Shown: in pieces, positions 43,655-57,302 of the stretch
Position numbering within the stretch: position 1 is the first letter of the stretch
How the letters are laid out: each line of letters begins with the position of its first letter
Source of the DNA: Mactra quadrangularis
Taxonomy: Eukaryota > Mollusca > Bivalvia > Venerida > Mactridae
NCBI GenBank assembly: GCA_025267735.1
Contig: CM046308.1
Coordinates: 37,127,267-37,191,266, forward strand
Direction: 5' to 3'
Length of the DNA stretch: 64,000 bases
Made by a program: the position numbers and the translations under genes
The notes under the pieces: generated by a model
Told to the model about the DNA's origin: nothing
Databases searched by the model: none
What the model saw: only the letters and a program-made list of their open reading frames with translations

Positions 43655-44599
43655 ATATCAAACATTTGAAATAACTCATTTGTACCAGATAAACGGCAAT
43701 TTTCTTTGTAAGTCTTTGTGTAGGGGCTTTAAATAAGTCGCGTGTTAAAGCTTACTTCATTGACTAAAGTAACATATGATAATAACCCTACAGTAAGCTA
43801 AGATCGATTATGGAAATACCTCGTAGATTTAAAATGACATGGAACGTATACGTGACCAATTAATATAATTATAACTGTCAATAATGGCAGGTGACCATAC
43901 GCTAATAAAATATCCAAAGGTCAATATTTGTGGTCACGATGTTGACGGTACGTACTTTGAAAATGTAACACTAATTAAAGATGGCTCAATGTTTAATGCA
44001 CGTTTAAGTATACCAATATCTATTTGACAGCAGGAAAATCTGTTGAAGAAAACACACAAGTTTACAATTAGAAATGTCATTTTCGGGACACTTGTTACGG
44101 AAATCGTGTACAAACAATGATGATTTTGCAGCGTGGCATTCTTTGATTTCTGAGAAACCTGGTTTTTAAAAGTTCATTGTATTTATAATTCCTTTTCTGA
44201 ATTTCAGTACTTAATTACATGGATAATTACTTTCAGATTGTATGGACAAATTTAATTACACAATGGTCAAAGCAAAGGGATAGAACAACTTACTTTCATT
44301 TTATGTTTACATTAATAATTTTGTTACAGAACTTTGTCTCACGTGTTAAGTTATAATCCGTGCAACACAATTAAAATTATGTAATAAATGCATTTGTAAT
44401 ACATGTATGTTTAATTGTATCTATCATGCATTTTAAGTACATACAATGTATATCAATGACTGTAGCTTGGCATTGGGGAAATTCTACCTTAATTGATAAC
44501 CTATGTAAAATTGAGAATTGTAAACTAATTGATAACTAGTATGCACTATTGCATATAATAATAAGTATTTTACAATTCATGTTAACAACCAATAAAAAC
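43655..44599. other. Intergenic, nothing recognised
   Basis: No gene or repeat seen. Confidence 0.4.
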
Positions 44600-44860
44600 C
44601 GGGATTTGAAATCTAGTGTTTCAAAGGGGGTATGGGTTCGAATCCCACCCGGGGAGGTTACACCCTTCCATGAAAATTTGACAATAATGTCAATTTCCTC
44701 TGTTGATTAGATAATATGGAGAAGTTTCCGGTCTTGTGGAAGGGTAGGTAAGTACTGGTTATAGACAAGGGTCTAAGAAAGCTATGTTAGGTGCGCTGGA
44801 CGCCATAAAATGACCTAAATTTTGTTGACACGGCGTTAAACCCAGTATAAAAAACAAAAA
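44600..44860 (+). mobile_element. tRNA-SINE second family, near full length
   Basis: Head with GGTATGGGTTCGAATCCCAC (B box at about 44636), then TTTGACAATAATGTCAATTT, GTCTTGTGGAAGGGTAGGTA, AGTACTGGTTATAGACAAGG, and a GACACGGCGTTAAACCCAGT tail with an A-rich end. Confidence 0.75.
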
Positions 44861-45204
44861 CAAAAAACCATAAGATTATTTTAATAACTTCAGCTCAAGA
44901 TATCAAAATAAGCTGCTTCTGTTTTACGAAAGACAAAATAATTAAGGCTTTGTAAACTGCGTTACATTTCCAGAAAATGGCAAAAAATGTTACCAATTGC
45001 ATATTTGTTTTATTTCGGAAACTGGGAATCGCAAAGATCAATCATTGTTTAAACAGATATCATTTAATCATATCTTCACCCATCCACCTACGAAATCATC
45101 ATTAAAACAATCTGACAGCGCGTTGCATTTATCATTGAAAAGAGAATACATAACGTAATGTATATTTGTACATTTGATAGTCTACTTTGTGAAATTGATT
45201 TGAC

Positions 45205-45535
45205 TTAACTTGTAAGTTATATACGACTAACTTTCAAGAACGGTTAACTGATACTTTGGAAGAGAGTACGTCATCTCAATTACTTTTCACGATAAAAAAC
45301 TATGTTAATTTTAATTATAACATATTGATCGGATAGTATGTGCGTAACATTTCATAGAAAATGACTCAGGGACATAATGGTTTACGTATGTATGCACCAT
45401 GATACTTTCAACAAATTATATGGATATTTATCAAGTGTATGTCTAAATAAATAAACGTATCAATAATGTCGTCTGTAAATAAATGACGGACGTTCGATAA
45501 GTAAGAATGTCTGAAAGTTAATTTTTCTGAGTCTT
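45205..45535. repeat. Inverted duplication B (partner 49110-49420)
   Basis: TTATCAAGTGTATGTCTAAA and TACAGACGACATTAT-type blocks occur in reverse complement at 49140-49240, including GACGGACGTTCGATAAGTAA / CACTTATCGAACGTCCGTCA. Roughly 80% alike by eye. Confidence 0.8.
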
Positions 45536-45668
45536 GTGGACACAAACCTATCTTAATGTGTATATAGAACTCTTATCCTTTCCAATATCTAAGTACTTCG
45601 TTTGCTCGCCTTCATAAAAGTTAGTACTGAAGTCTGAGTTAGAGCTTAGGTCCAAAGATACAGGCGTG

Positions 45669-46217
45669 CATTCTATATATAGAATGTGAAGATATCACCT
45701 CTAAACTAAAACGCACAACCATTCGCAGTATTCGGCGATTGGTACGCAACAGAATATAGTGCGGCGTATGAAGACAAAATTTTGTACATGTATTTTATTC
45801 TGTTTTAATACAATTACTATTATATTGTAAAATAAATGATCGCTTATAACTACAGGAATGTCAAACCATAAATACAAAGTTTTTTTAAACCTCAAAAGGT
45901 ACAGATGCGTAGTCAAACCGTGTATTCTACTTTCGATTTCAAATGTCTGTGAACAGAATGACAGATGTAAACCCGTTAGAATGGAGGTTTAACAACCAGT
46001 TAAAAAGTTTAATTTAAATGAGCATAGATGGTTGGATAGTTTTTTTTTATCGTGTGGACACAAAAACATACTCTTTTTGTTTAGTACAGTCGAATGGGGA
46101 TATTATTAGATGTAAACATTGCCACGTGTTTTCAGGAAATATAAGGGTTTTATCCATGATGCTGAACGTTTTCGTACAAAGGTTACAATGTAGTTAGACC
46201 GTTTGTGTACAAAACGT
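45669..46217. mobile_element. 527-bp-family element, copy 2 (inverted)
   Basis: Reverse complement of 32452-32978 over its full length (TGCGCCGCACTATATTCTGT region, GAAATCGAAAGTAGAATACA, ACACGTGGCAATGTTTACAT). Flanks ACAGGCGTG and ACAGCCATG (7 of 9) are consistent with a decayed 9-bp duplication. Confidence 0.75.
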
Positions 46218-46509
46218 ACAGCCATGTCCAGAAAAATTGGTAAGTTGATGAACCCCGGTGTAGTACTACCAAACTGTCTAAAAAAGGAGACAAAAAGCAC
46301 AACGCATAACTATATATTCTAACGCCACCAAAAAAACTTGGCAAACAAATAACACAATAAAACAAAAGCTGTAACAGGAAGAAACAATCTTTTGTTGAAG
46401 TGCTTTACTTAAAATGAAATAGTTATGAAACAATACATTAACTTCACATGCAAAATATTGTTTGCCTTTTAAGTTAAAAAAATATAATGTAGCTCCAGAA
46501 TTTAGAGAA

Positions 46510-47960
46510 ATTTCAATCAATATTTAATTCCAAGTAAAATGACATTGAGGAAGTGTTATGTAAAGACTTTGATATTCACAATACGCCAATTAAGGATATT
46601 TCTCCAGAATGTACGATAGTACTTAAGAGAGCGGACGTTCCGTCTAATGATAAAATACAAAATGAACATGCACAGCGATACTTTTAAAGGAGTCACTCTA
46701 ATTTTCTATCCAAGTAACGCAAGCAATCTAACCATTTGCGAACTCAATTTAAAACGTTGATTAAACCCAATAAACAATTAATTTAAGTGCATGTTCTTAG
46801 CCATCGACGTCTCTGGAATTAGTTTTAACTAAACCATAAAGAAAGGATTTGTTTTAGATATGAATAAAAGTGCGATGGATCAAAACAAAATGATAAGCAA
46901 ATTAATGGTAATTAAAAGGAACTTATTCACATAAGTATGATGATTGGTTCGTGCTTTCTAAAGAACGTAATGTAACACAGCTCATGCGATAGATCCGCAC
47001 TTCAACAAATTGGACTAAAAGTAGTTCTTTACAATAAAATAAATTAAATGAAGCTTATATTCGTTTGTAACTAAGTATGAGACAAAATTTGTCCCGAATA
47101 AACAACGATGTGAACCAATCTTGAAACCCGCTATTTAAACAGTATTCCACATTAGAACATTTATAGTACTTGGAAAACAAACATTCCAACAGCCCACTAA
47201 TGTATAATCGACTGCAAAACAAGACAGAACAAATCATTTTAAATTCTAACAAATGGTATCATGTGTTCTATAGAGACCTCGAAAGGTCTAAAAACTACTA
47301 CTAAACGGTAAAAACACTGCAAAACGTTTCACAAGTTTATTTCGACATCCTCTCTTTTTGTACAGCATACGGGAACGACGGCAAAAGATATGCTTGATTT
47401 ATGTCAATAATACGTTCTGGTATTTAATCGAGCGACAGGACTATATTACGATCACGATTACCTTCCCTGAATTATCTTCCGAACATCATGAGCATAACGA
47501 ATTATACATTTTTTTGCATTTATTTTAATACACTTTTCTTAGGTTGATTAATATTTTCTTCAGAAAAATTCAGAATCGTTTCATCGTCTGTGGTGATGTT
47601 TTATACTTGATTTGTGATGGTGTGCTGGTACAAACACTAACATCATTTTGTATATCACATTCCCAATTATATTACGCATCAATCGTATACAGGCATACTT
47701 TTAAATAAAAAATCTTATTGGTAATACAATTTAAATGGTTTATGCTCAAACACATCCTCATGTATAGCAAAGTTCTTATTTCATTTTTTGTCAACCGAAT
47801 ACAAATGTAAAAAACATTCTTTTAGATAAATGTTTCTATTGGTACATATAGATATTATATTGTTTTTGCAGAATAATTCCAATTCAGATTTTCCAATTCT
47901 CCTGATATTGAACCTTGTTGTAGAAATGTAAGCTGTCCTAAATACAAAATCTCCTGGGGG
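46510..47960. repeat. Inverted duplication A (partner 50440-51250)
   Basis: GGATATTTCTCCAGAATGTA, AAGCAAATTAATGGTAATTA and AATTCTCCTGATATTGAACC occur in reverse complement at 51130, 50825 and 50475. Copy A has about 0.7 kb (46930-47690) that is missing from A'. Confidence 0.78.
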
Positions 47961-49109
47961 CTAGATTATGCATAGGACATACTTATAATACAAGAAAGCA
48001 ATTCTAAAATTGCCATACACCGTATAATTATCGATTTGTATGCTGCAAATGTCTTGTAGAGTTCAGGAATAGGTTATGCTATTTGGGAAACTAAGAATAA
48101 GTTTACTTTTTAATACACTGGGGTCCAAAAGTTTCTTTTACACTTCCTTTTTTAATGTTCATGTTTTTGAAATATACTTAGATATAATTTAAGTATCGCT
48201 ACTAGTTTCACAACAAACATACAGCTTAGCAAAATCCTCAATTATGTTTTATCAAAAATCACAAAATGGTGTAGCCGTTTTCCTTAGATTTGACTTTTAT
48301 ATATTTTCTCGGGAACAATAGCATTTTATTTACTGAATACATACTTGGTTGTATAATAGCTTAGAGATTAATTAAATCATTCTTGTCAAGTTAGAAGTAT
48401 ACATTTTCCTAATTTAACCCTATTGTGGTTTTGATTAAGTGCAAAGTTACTAAAATTCTTTTACTAAGTTAGCCAAGAATTAACTTTATAACTCTTTTTA
48501 GAGATATCATCAACTTTTTGACATAGTTTATAGATAACTTAAATATGTAATTAAATGTTTCCAGCAGAATATGTTTAAAATCAAAACAAATTGTAAAACA
48601 AAATAATTTGCTAAAAGTAACATATACTTCATACTAAGGATAAAAATCTTACTATTAACAAAATAAATTATTAATCTTTGTTTTGCGATAAGCATTTGTT
48701 TAACAAAACTTCTTTTGTTGCATTAAATCATAGAAATTTCTATTATCATTATTCAGTGGAGTCCTTTTGTTATTCATGATGTAGAAAAATGATCAATATC
48801 ACGATAATTACGATAATTAATCCGCTCGTGGGTTCATACAATAATGTAATGCTCAACAGTATGACTTCAAGTCAGATATGTATTATTGTAGACCACAGTG
48901 AAGGCATTTGTACATGTATTAACAAATACACGTAATAAAAACAACAACTAAGATATCAATGAGTTAAAAATACCAAACAAAAATACGCCGAATCATTTTC
49001 TTTTTATGACAAAGAGCAACATGCATATTTGTTGAGGTGGGAATATAAAGTACTTTGATGTTGATAATGATATACGTTCTATCTACATAGAGCTAGATTT
49101 GTGGCCAAA
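47961..49109. other. Intergenic; single mariner-like end at 48118
   Basis: CACTGGGGTCCAAAAGTTTC at 48117 resembles the Tc1-type TIR at 19701, but no inverted partner was found. CAGTGGAGTCCTTTTGTTAT near 48755 is in the same orientation and does not pair. No gene seen. Confidence 0.4.
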
Positions 49110-49420
49110 TGACTCTGAAAATCGACTGACAGACATTCTCACTTATCGAACGTCCGTCATTTATTTACAGACGACATTATTGATACGTTCACGTATTTGG
49201 ACATACACTTAATAAATATCCATATAATTTGGTGAAAATATTATGGTGCAGACATACACGCTCCATTATGTCTCAGGGTTAATTTCTCGATGAAATTTCA
49301 GAAGCATACGGCCAATTAAATACATCATTATAAATCTAATATAGCTTTCTGTCGTGAAAAGGCATAGAGTCAGCGTATTTTCTGTAGATATATTGTTAGA
49401 TTGCATGCTCAACGCTGACA
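49110..49420. repeat. Inverted duplication B'
   Basis: Reverse-complement partner of 45205-45535. It lies to the left of A', so the two pairs cannot come from one simple inversion of a single block. Confidence 0.8.
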
Positions 49421-49814
49421 TCAAGCTGTCTTTGTTATTGTCGTTATTTTATGGATTTTGTTAATTATCATATTTTACCGTAATGTAGTATACATATTTT
49501 GTTTTAAAGCGTTATTGCGTGAACGAAAGTGTGAATGACGAATCATTGCTCAATGTCACATAGACGCACATTGAAATTTGGTGGGAATCCTTAAGCTGAT
49601 TAGTTCCACACTTCATTATCGAGATATTTATCATTTGTGAGCATCATAGATTACAAAAATACGTCACTGTATTCTTTTATTAACTTATTGGAATCATTTT
49701 TGAATGAATGTTATTTACTTGTACATTTGTAAAGGTTGTTCTTGTAATTTTTTATTCAAGATATAGTTTGTTCAACTTATTCATATTTAATATAGTATAT
49801 TTTCATTGTCAATA

Positions 49815-49874
49815 CTTCGGCGCGATATGACCTTTCTGCGTTGGTGCGCCGTAAAACCAGAACAAACAAACAAA
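49815..49874 (+). mobile_element. 60-bp tail-only retro-insertion with 11-bp target duplication
   Basis: CATTGTCAATA at 49804-49814 and 49875-49885 flanks only CGGCGCGATATGACC...GTGCGCCGTAAAACC and an AACAAAC tail. This is the tail carried by the LINE 3' UTR at 10655-10870. Extreme 5' truncation. Confidence 0.88.
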
Positions 49875-49885
49875 CATTGTCAATA

Positions 49886-50439
49886 GAGAGTTTGAATAAG
49901 ATTTATTTGAAGTTAGCTATACATATGGAGATACATAGTCAATATTTTAGAGTTCAGACTAAATTCATATGAACTTTTCCAATTAAATGGGGAATCAATG
50001 TCAATATATATATGGTTAACAATGCATTACTTTCAGTCGATTTTGTTTTATTGTTCTAATAAGTATGACATCAACATTTGTTTTCAGCATTTTGTTGATT
50101 GTATTGCTTTATAACTTGTTTTGTGTGTGAAGAAACTATGACTTTTTCTTTCTTTTTTCCAACTAACAAAACTTAAAAGTTATTAAAAGTTATCTTAAAA
50201 TATGATTTGAACTTCACACTATATTGCCTAAGGATTATGAAAAGTATAAATGTTATTAGTAAGTGATTTCTTACGTTCTTAATTTATTGTTTTAAAGACT
50301 AAACTTGGTTCTATACTTTTGGCACAGTCATTTGCCAGTATATCCATTTAACCTTAGCTAAGCAAATAGGTTTATGTGAATTTTACATCATTGGCAATAA
50401 CAGAAAAGTCATTTCAGTACATGCACGAGAATAGCTTCA
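49886..50439. other. Intergenic, nothing recognised
   Basis: AT-rich; no gene or repeat seen. Confidence 0.4.
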
Positions 50440-51250
50440 AACCTAATCACTTCAAAAATGATTTCCTCAACACGTTTCAATATCAGGAGAACTGGGAAAA
50501 CTGATTTGGAATTATTCTGCATAAACAATTTGAGATTGTATTACCAATAAGAAATTTTATCTAAAGATCTCGAATTATGATATCTTTATAGATAAGAACT
50601 ATGCCGTATAAAATAATGTACGTGTTTATAAAAGCACACATTGCAAACAGAGTATAAAACATCATCATAGACGATGAGACGATGCATTCTTTTCTGGAGA
50701 AATTAAAAAAAAAAAACATACACCGGTATAGAAAACAGGGTATGAAATAACTATGAATACATAAACCGATATAGAAAACACGGTATGAATCACACGATCA
50801 TTTCAATAAATTTCTTTCAATTACCATTAATTTGCTTCTCATTTGGTTTTGATGCATCACAGTTTTTATTCATTTCCAAAAATAAATCCTTATTTAAAAT
50901 TTGAGATTTAAACTAATTATAGAGACTTCGAACACTATGAACATGCACTTAGATTAAATGTTAATTGAGTTAAACTAACTATTTAAATTGAAGTTGAAAA
51001 TGGAAATATTTCTAGCCGAACTTTATAAGAAATTTAGAGAGACTCTCTTAAAAGCGCCGATGTATATATCCGGTTATTATTTCACTAATAGACGAGACGT
51101 CAGCATTTTGAAGTACTATAGTACATTTCTTAGAAATATCCTTAATTGTCATATTGTGATCGCATAAGTCATTTACGCAACAATATCTCAATGTCGTTTT
51201 TCTCGGAATTAAATATTGATTTGAATTTCCTTTACATCAGCAGATTTTTT
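50440..51250. repeat. Inverted duplication A'
   Basis: Partner of 46510-47960. It also has its own small direct repeat ACCGnTATAGAAAACAnGGTATGAA at 50722 and 50768. Confidence 0.78.
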
Positions 51251-52542
51251 TTTTGGAAAAAAATTCAACAAAGTTTTGAATGAAGTTTTTCCCTTATCAA
51301 TTTTTATTTTTAAGAAAATATGCACATATTTTATCACGCAATATGAGACATGGAACTTCTTTTTGTACTTTTATAGAAGGCAAAATACGAATAAAACTGA
51401 ATAAGTAGTGTATTGTACGTAGTTCCTTTAGGAAATAAACATTAGTAAAGAAAAAAGTATTAAATGTTTGAGTAATAAAAGGAATTAAAAAAAAGAAAGA
51501 ATTATGTTTTTGAAAATTCCTTAGATGCTTCGTTTTTCATTTTAGGGTTCATTTTAGTACACAATTTTGAAAATCTAAAACCATTTTGCTATTTGCTTTT
51601 TGTTTCTGTTGAAGGTTGAAGACTCCCTTTTCATACAAAATACGTACATTTATAAAACTTAACAAAAGGATATGATTTGTTTGAAATTATGGATAATTAC
51701 ACTTTGTATTGTAAAATAATAAGAACTTTTATTAAAACAAAAACCCCTATTAACTCGATAATATTTTTATTATTCTGTCGTGTGTTGCCATTCAACTACA
51801 CAAAACTTATTTTGTTTGTTTCATAATTGTCAAAAAAGAATGAAAGCGTTAAATGCCTAATATCGTTGACTCCAATTAAATTTTCAAACAATCGGAAAAA
51901 AACTCAGTTAAATTCTATCTCAATGCAACTTGGTTCACAAGCATTTAAATAACAAATTGGCAACTACCTCGTGTAGTTATTGTCACTAACTCAGAAATGT
52001 ACACGTATGGAAACTAAAAGCCTCGGCTAAATCTGCATTATGTGACTTGGTGCATAATCAAACTCAGTAACATGCTCAAACGTCTAGTATAGTTATTACC
52101 ACTGACTTAGAAATGTATACTTATTGAATCGAAAACCTCAGTAAATTCTGCACACAGTCGTTCTAGCGATATGTCCATATTGTAAATACAGGATCACTTA
52201 AAGGTTCTAAATTACACTTGTATCAGTCAGTTCAACTATATCTGACACTAAGTAATTGTGCCTGTGGTAAATTGACTTACATCAATTAATAAGTATTTCA
52301 TTTGAAAGGGGATGATTGTAAGCTTCATTAGTATCTGTACTCAAACACCGGGCTAATAGGTCTTTGATTACCATCATTACAAGTTCAATAAAGTGGTTCT
52401 GTCTAGTATCAGATGCTGATTAGTTTGATTCTGGAATTTGATATCTAAAAACTTGGTCTTGCTTTGTGTGATCTTCCATTTCATGTATAAGATGTAAGAA
52501 CTTGTAGGTAGACCCTTTTAACAATTCAAATGTATGTTCGAT
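51251..52542. other. Intergenic, nothing recognised
   Basis: AACTnAGAAATGTAnACnTAT recurs near 51990 and 52108 within a loosely repeated 120-base stretch. No gene seen. Confidence 0.4.
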
Positions 52543-52660
52543 TGTTTGTTTGTTTTTGTTGGGTTTAACGCCGTGGCAACACATTGTATAGGTCATATAA
52601 CGGCGGTCAGTCAACCTACTCACTGTTCCTGGAAAGGCTAAATCTCTGGATTAAGCATAT
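52543..52660 (-). mobile_element. Family 1 SINE tail, reverse, 5'-truncated
   Basis: TTGTTGGGTTTAACGCCGTG, TATAACGGCGGTCAGTCAAC and CTGGAAAGGCTAAATCTCTG are the reversed SINE 3' half. Confidence 0.8.
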
Positions 52661-53689
52661 GACTATTGTGTTATGTCAATAAAATATGATGAAACTAACT
52701 TAATTTTTAATAATGAGAAGATTTTTTATGCGCCGGTAGCGTTACAGTGTACGCCAGGTCATGTGATCGACGATATATGTATAAATCAATGAATTCGGCT
52801 AAATAAAGATATATTTAACTCAAATTGCTACGGTAAAACAAGTATTGGATGGCAATCAACGCGACCAACTGGGTTGTTAACACATAAAGTGGTCATAAAT
52901 CAAGTGCAATGTCAGTATTGCCAAAATGTGTCCATATTTGCAGGCGACACAAGTGGGATCCACATCAGTGTAATAAATCGTATCACTGGTACTGTATTTT
53001 AAAACCGGCATTCACAGTTTCGCAAATCAAGTCCTACTTTAGATCCTGAAGTTAAGATTTTGATTTTTTGCTATCTGTTTCACCTCATTTATAAAATGTT
53101 CAATAATAATAATATGCTGATCCTTTTAATTTATCTAGGTCAAATGGTATAGTTATTGCCGTTATTTTATTTGTTTTATCTAGCTGATCAATTTTGCTAT
53201 TGTGGTCTATATGAATGAATTGGTAGGAAATACCCGATGGTTAAATATTGATTTTGTAAGTTTTTAAATGTCCAGTGGAATGAATTGCTGGACACTGAAT
53301 CAATATGTTGGGACATGGTCTACCAACGCCACAGTTAAAATGTTTCTAATGTATTTTGAAGTCAAAGCTTTTAATTATGAAGAAACTTGACATGAATACT
53401 TTATTCCATAAATTATAATTATAACATCATTAAATTAATTGATTATAAACTCATTTTCCAAGGCTTCTAGAAGTACTTGCACACGTTTACACATTGATAA
53501 AGTTATTACTATTGTTATTCTGTGAAAATTAAAATATAGGAAGAGTACAATAATATACAAGAGAAGTTTGATACATTGGATACTAAAGATAAACTAAAAC
53601 AGTCCTAATCAATAGATACATTGCTACCTACAAATGTAACGAGTTTGATCAAGCAACAATAATTAATTGAAATATTACTGTTGATTAAT
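52661..53689. other. Intergenic, nothing recognised
   Basis: No gene, RNA or repeat recognised. Confidence 0.4.
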
Positions 53690-56600
53690 CAATTTGAATG
53701 AGAACATAAACTGTTTAAATGAGACATTTATCTCAACACAATCGCTATTGTTACCCCTTTCTCTATTGGAACATTTTAACTTAATAGCAATTTGTATATT
53801 TCATTGTCTTTCAATGGGTCCAGACTTTGATCAAAGAGATTCTATTACTGTTTAGCATTATTCTTACTAAATGTATTTTTCTGTCGAATTTTTCCACACA
53901 AAAATGGTAAAAATCGTTTTAGATAATTCTAGGGAAACGTGAAAAATCTAAAAAAAAACACCACTATCTGAGATAAGTTGAATCATTTAAAATCAATGTT
54001 TACAACTAATTTGTTACAGTTTTGCATGGTACTACTACAATGTCTTGCTTCACAAGATGGGGATCCCACTTATATACTGTTGACCACATCATTTGTGAAT
54101 AACATTGACTTTATTTAATAATTTTCAGATTGCTGATAAAGTCGAATCTTATTCATACTAGCATCCATAAAATGACTTATTTTATCCCTACTCTTATTTT
54201 GAGGCAGATGCGTTTGAACGAATATATGTAAATAAACATATTTAACTCAAAGTATATTTATAAAAGAAAACAACTCAAGTATCATTTAATGTTATAAGTA
54301 AATAATAATAAATTAAAATGATGATACGGTTGACTTATTACTTTACATGAGAACATAAATTAATTAAATGAGACATTTATCCCAATACAATTCGCTTTTG
54401 TTACCCTTTATCTTTTTAGGATCGCTATAACTAAATGTCAATTTGTATATGTGATTGTCTTTCAATGGATCCAGACTTTGTTCAAAGAGATTCTTTTACT
54501 GTTCAGTATTATTCTCACTAAATGTTTTTCTGCTGAATGATTCAACACAAAACGTGATGAAAAACTCCTTAGATGAGACTAGAAAAACAATCGGCGCGAT
54601 ATGACCTATTTGTGTTGGTGCGCCGTAAAACCCAAACAAACAAACAGACTAGAAAAAACATAGAATCTCTCAAGTGATATTATCATAGAGATAAATGGTA
54701 TTTTGTTTATCTGTGCTACTTTGCCATGTAACTTGATTGGAAGCAATGCAAAATATATATTCTTTATTTCTAATATATCATTATTTAAATATTTGCTTTG
54801 CAAAACTTAACCCCTATTCTGACGGGATGATAATCCCATTGATAAACCATCGGCCACATTATTGTTGAAATAAGGTTATCTTTGGCAAATAGTTTGTTAC
54901 TTTTCGGAGTTTCTTTTCCCCATATACAGTGTATATCCAGAAATTGACTTATTGCATCAAGTCCCTAATTCAAAGTTGTTATGCTAAGAAGTGTATATGC
55001 ACATTGAATAAGTTACATATAGCTTTGAAAATTACTCAACAATTTTTATGCATTTTAAGCTAATCTTTAGTAATTCAACGGGTACGCAACGAAAAATTTA
55101 AATGTTCATCAAGTAAACAAAAAGCAATTATTTGGAACATAAATGATCTAATTAAGACATTTAACCAAATACAATCAGCCATTGTTACCCTTTTGTATTT
55201 TAGAACGTTTAAATAAATATCAATTAGTATATGTGATTGTCTTTTAATGGGTCCAGACTTTGATCAAAGTGATTCTATTACTGGCTAGTATTATTCTCAC
55301 TTAATGTATTTTTCTGCTGAATGATTCCACACAAAATAAACGATAAAAACTCTCCAGAATGGACCAGAAAAACGTAAACAATCTCAAATTGACACCATTA
55401 TCCGAGAAAATAACATTTTGTTTGTCTAGGATACTGAGCCAAATAACTGAATTGGAAATCATGTAAAATCAATTTTATTTATTTATTATTTATCAGATTT
55501 TAATAAATGTCATTGGTACTAATGAAACACCAACTCATCATGTGATTAAAATTCCGCTGATATACTGTTGACAATATCATTTGTGAATTATGTTGATTTT
55601 CTTTAATGATTTGCTAATTGATTATAATGTTTTCCGCATAGGTATCAATAAAATGACTTATCTAAGTCCTGTCCTAATTTTGAAGCTGTTACGCTTGAAC
55701 TAGTTTTAGCGCACAAAACATATAACGCTTATGGTATTCGGATAAGTTCTGTTAAAAAACACTCAAGTATCATTTTATACCTTTTAGTCGAAGGCGTTCT
55801 TGTACAACGGATACAAAAGTGGCCCAAGTATAAGATATCTTACCGAGTGAACAATAAAAAATTAAAATGATGACACGGTTGGTTTATAACTTTGAATAAA
55901 AACCTAAACAAATGATACATTGAACCCAATACAATCAGTCATTGTTATTCCATTGTCTTTCAAAATGTTATTGACTAAATAGTAATTTGTATATGTGATT
56001 GTCTTTCAATGGGTCCAGACTTTGATCAAAGAGATTCTATTACTGTAAAGTATTATTCACACTAACTGTATTTTTCTGCTGAATGATTCCACACAAAAAA
56101 ACGATAAAAATTCTCCACAATGGAGCAGAAAAACGTAAACAATCTCAAATTGACACCATTATGTTAGAAAATGACATTTTGTTTGTCTAGGAAATAGAGC
56201 CAAATAACTGGATTGGAAATCATGTAAAAATCAATTTTATTTATTTATTATTTATCAGATTTTAATAAATGTCATTGGTACTTATGAAACACCAACGCAT
56301 TATGTAATGGTAATTCCTCTAATATACTGTTTACGACGTCGTTTGTAAAGTATGTTGCCTCTATTTAATAATTTGCTAATTGATTATAATGTTTTCCGCA
56401 TAGGTATCAATTGTAAAATGACTTATCTAAGTCCTGTCATTATTTTGAAGCTAGTACCATTGAACTAATTTAAGCGCACAAAACATATTACGCTTATGGT
56501 ATTCAGATAACTGTTAAAGAGAAATCAAGTATCATTTTATGCATTTTATTTAAAGACGCTCCTATACAACGGATACATGTATGAAAATGGCCCAAGTGTT

Positions 56601-57130
56601 AGAAATCTGACCGAGTGAACAATAAATAATTAAAATGATGATACGGTTGATTAATAACTTTGAATGAGAACCTAAACAAAGGATACATTGAACCCAATAC
56701 AATCAGCCATTGTTATTTCATTGTCTTTTAAAATTTTATTGACTAAAAGCAATTTGTATATGTGATTGTCTTTCAAAGGGTCCAGACTTTGATCAAAAAG
56801 ATTTTATTACTGTTTAGCATTATTCTCACTAAATGTATTTTTCTGCTGAATGGTTCCACACAAAAAACGATAAAAATTCTCCACAATGGAGCAGAAAAAC
56901 GTAAACAATCTCAAATTGACACCATTATCTGAGATAAATGACATTTTGTTTGTCTAGGATACTGAGCCATATAACTGGATTGGAAATCATGTAAAATCAA
57001 TTTCATTTATTTATTATTTATCAGATTTTAATAAATGTCATTGGTACTAATGAAACACCAACGCATCATGTGATTATAATTCCGCTGATATACTGTTGAC
57101 AACATCGTATGTGAATTATGTTGCCTTTAT
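53690..57130. repeat. Tandem array of five 0.65-0.77-kb units
   Basis: The block GTCCAGACTTTGATCAAAG lies at about 53818, 54469 (variant), 55251, 56023 and 56780. Other shared blocks: CCATTGTTACC-like, TTGTATATGTGATTGTCTTT, TATTTTTCTGCTGAATGATT and AACACCAACnCATnATGTnAT. The last three units are the most alike. A 58-bp tail-only insertion sits in unit 2. No coding frame is kept. Confidence 0.85.
54588..54645 (+). mobile_element. 58-bp tail-only retro-insertion with 12-bp target duplication
   Basis: AGACTAGAAAAA at 54576-54587 and 54646-54657 flanks CGGCGCGATATGACCTATTT...GCGCCGTAAAACCC with an AAACAAAC tail. Nearly the same sequence and length as 49815-49874. Confidence 0.88.
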
Positions 57131-57302
57131 ATAATGATTTGTTTTTTTTTGCTTAAATGTTCTTTCCCCATTCAAAAAAAGTGGATTTAAAATCAAACTT
57201 AATATTACTGTCACCATTTTTGAAGGTTAGCTGGCTGCTATTTTTAAAATGCTTACATGCCACAAGATCAATAATTTGTTATTGTCGATTAAGTAACAAG
57301 GT

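Noticed and set aside
48117..48775. Mariner-type MITE between CACTGGGGTCC and CAGTGGAGTCC
   Set aside because: The two end-like sequences are in the same orientation, not inverted, so they do not form TIRs.
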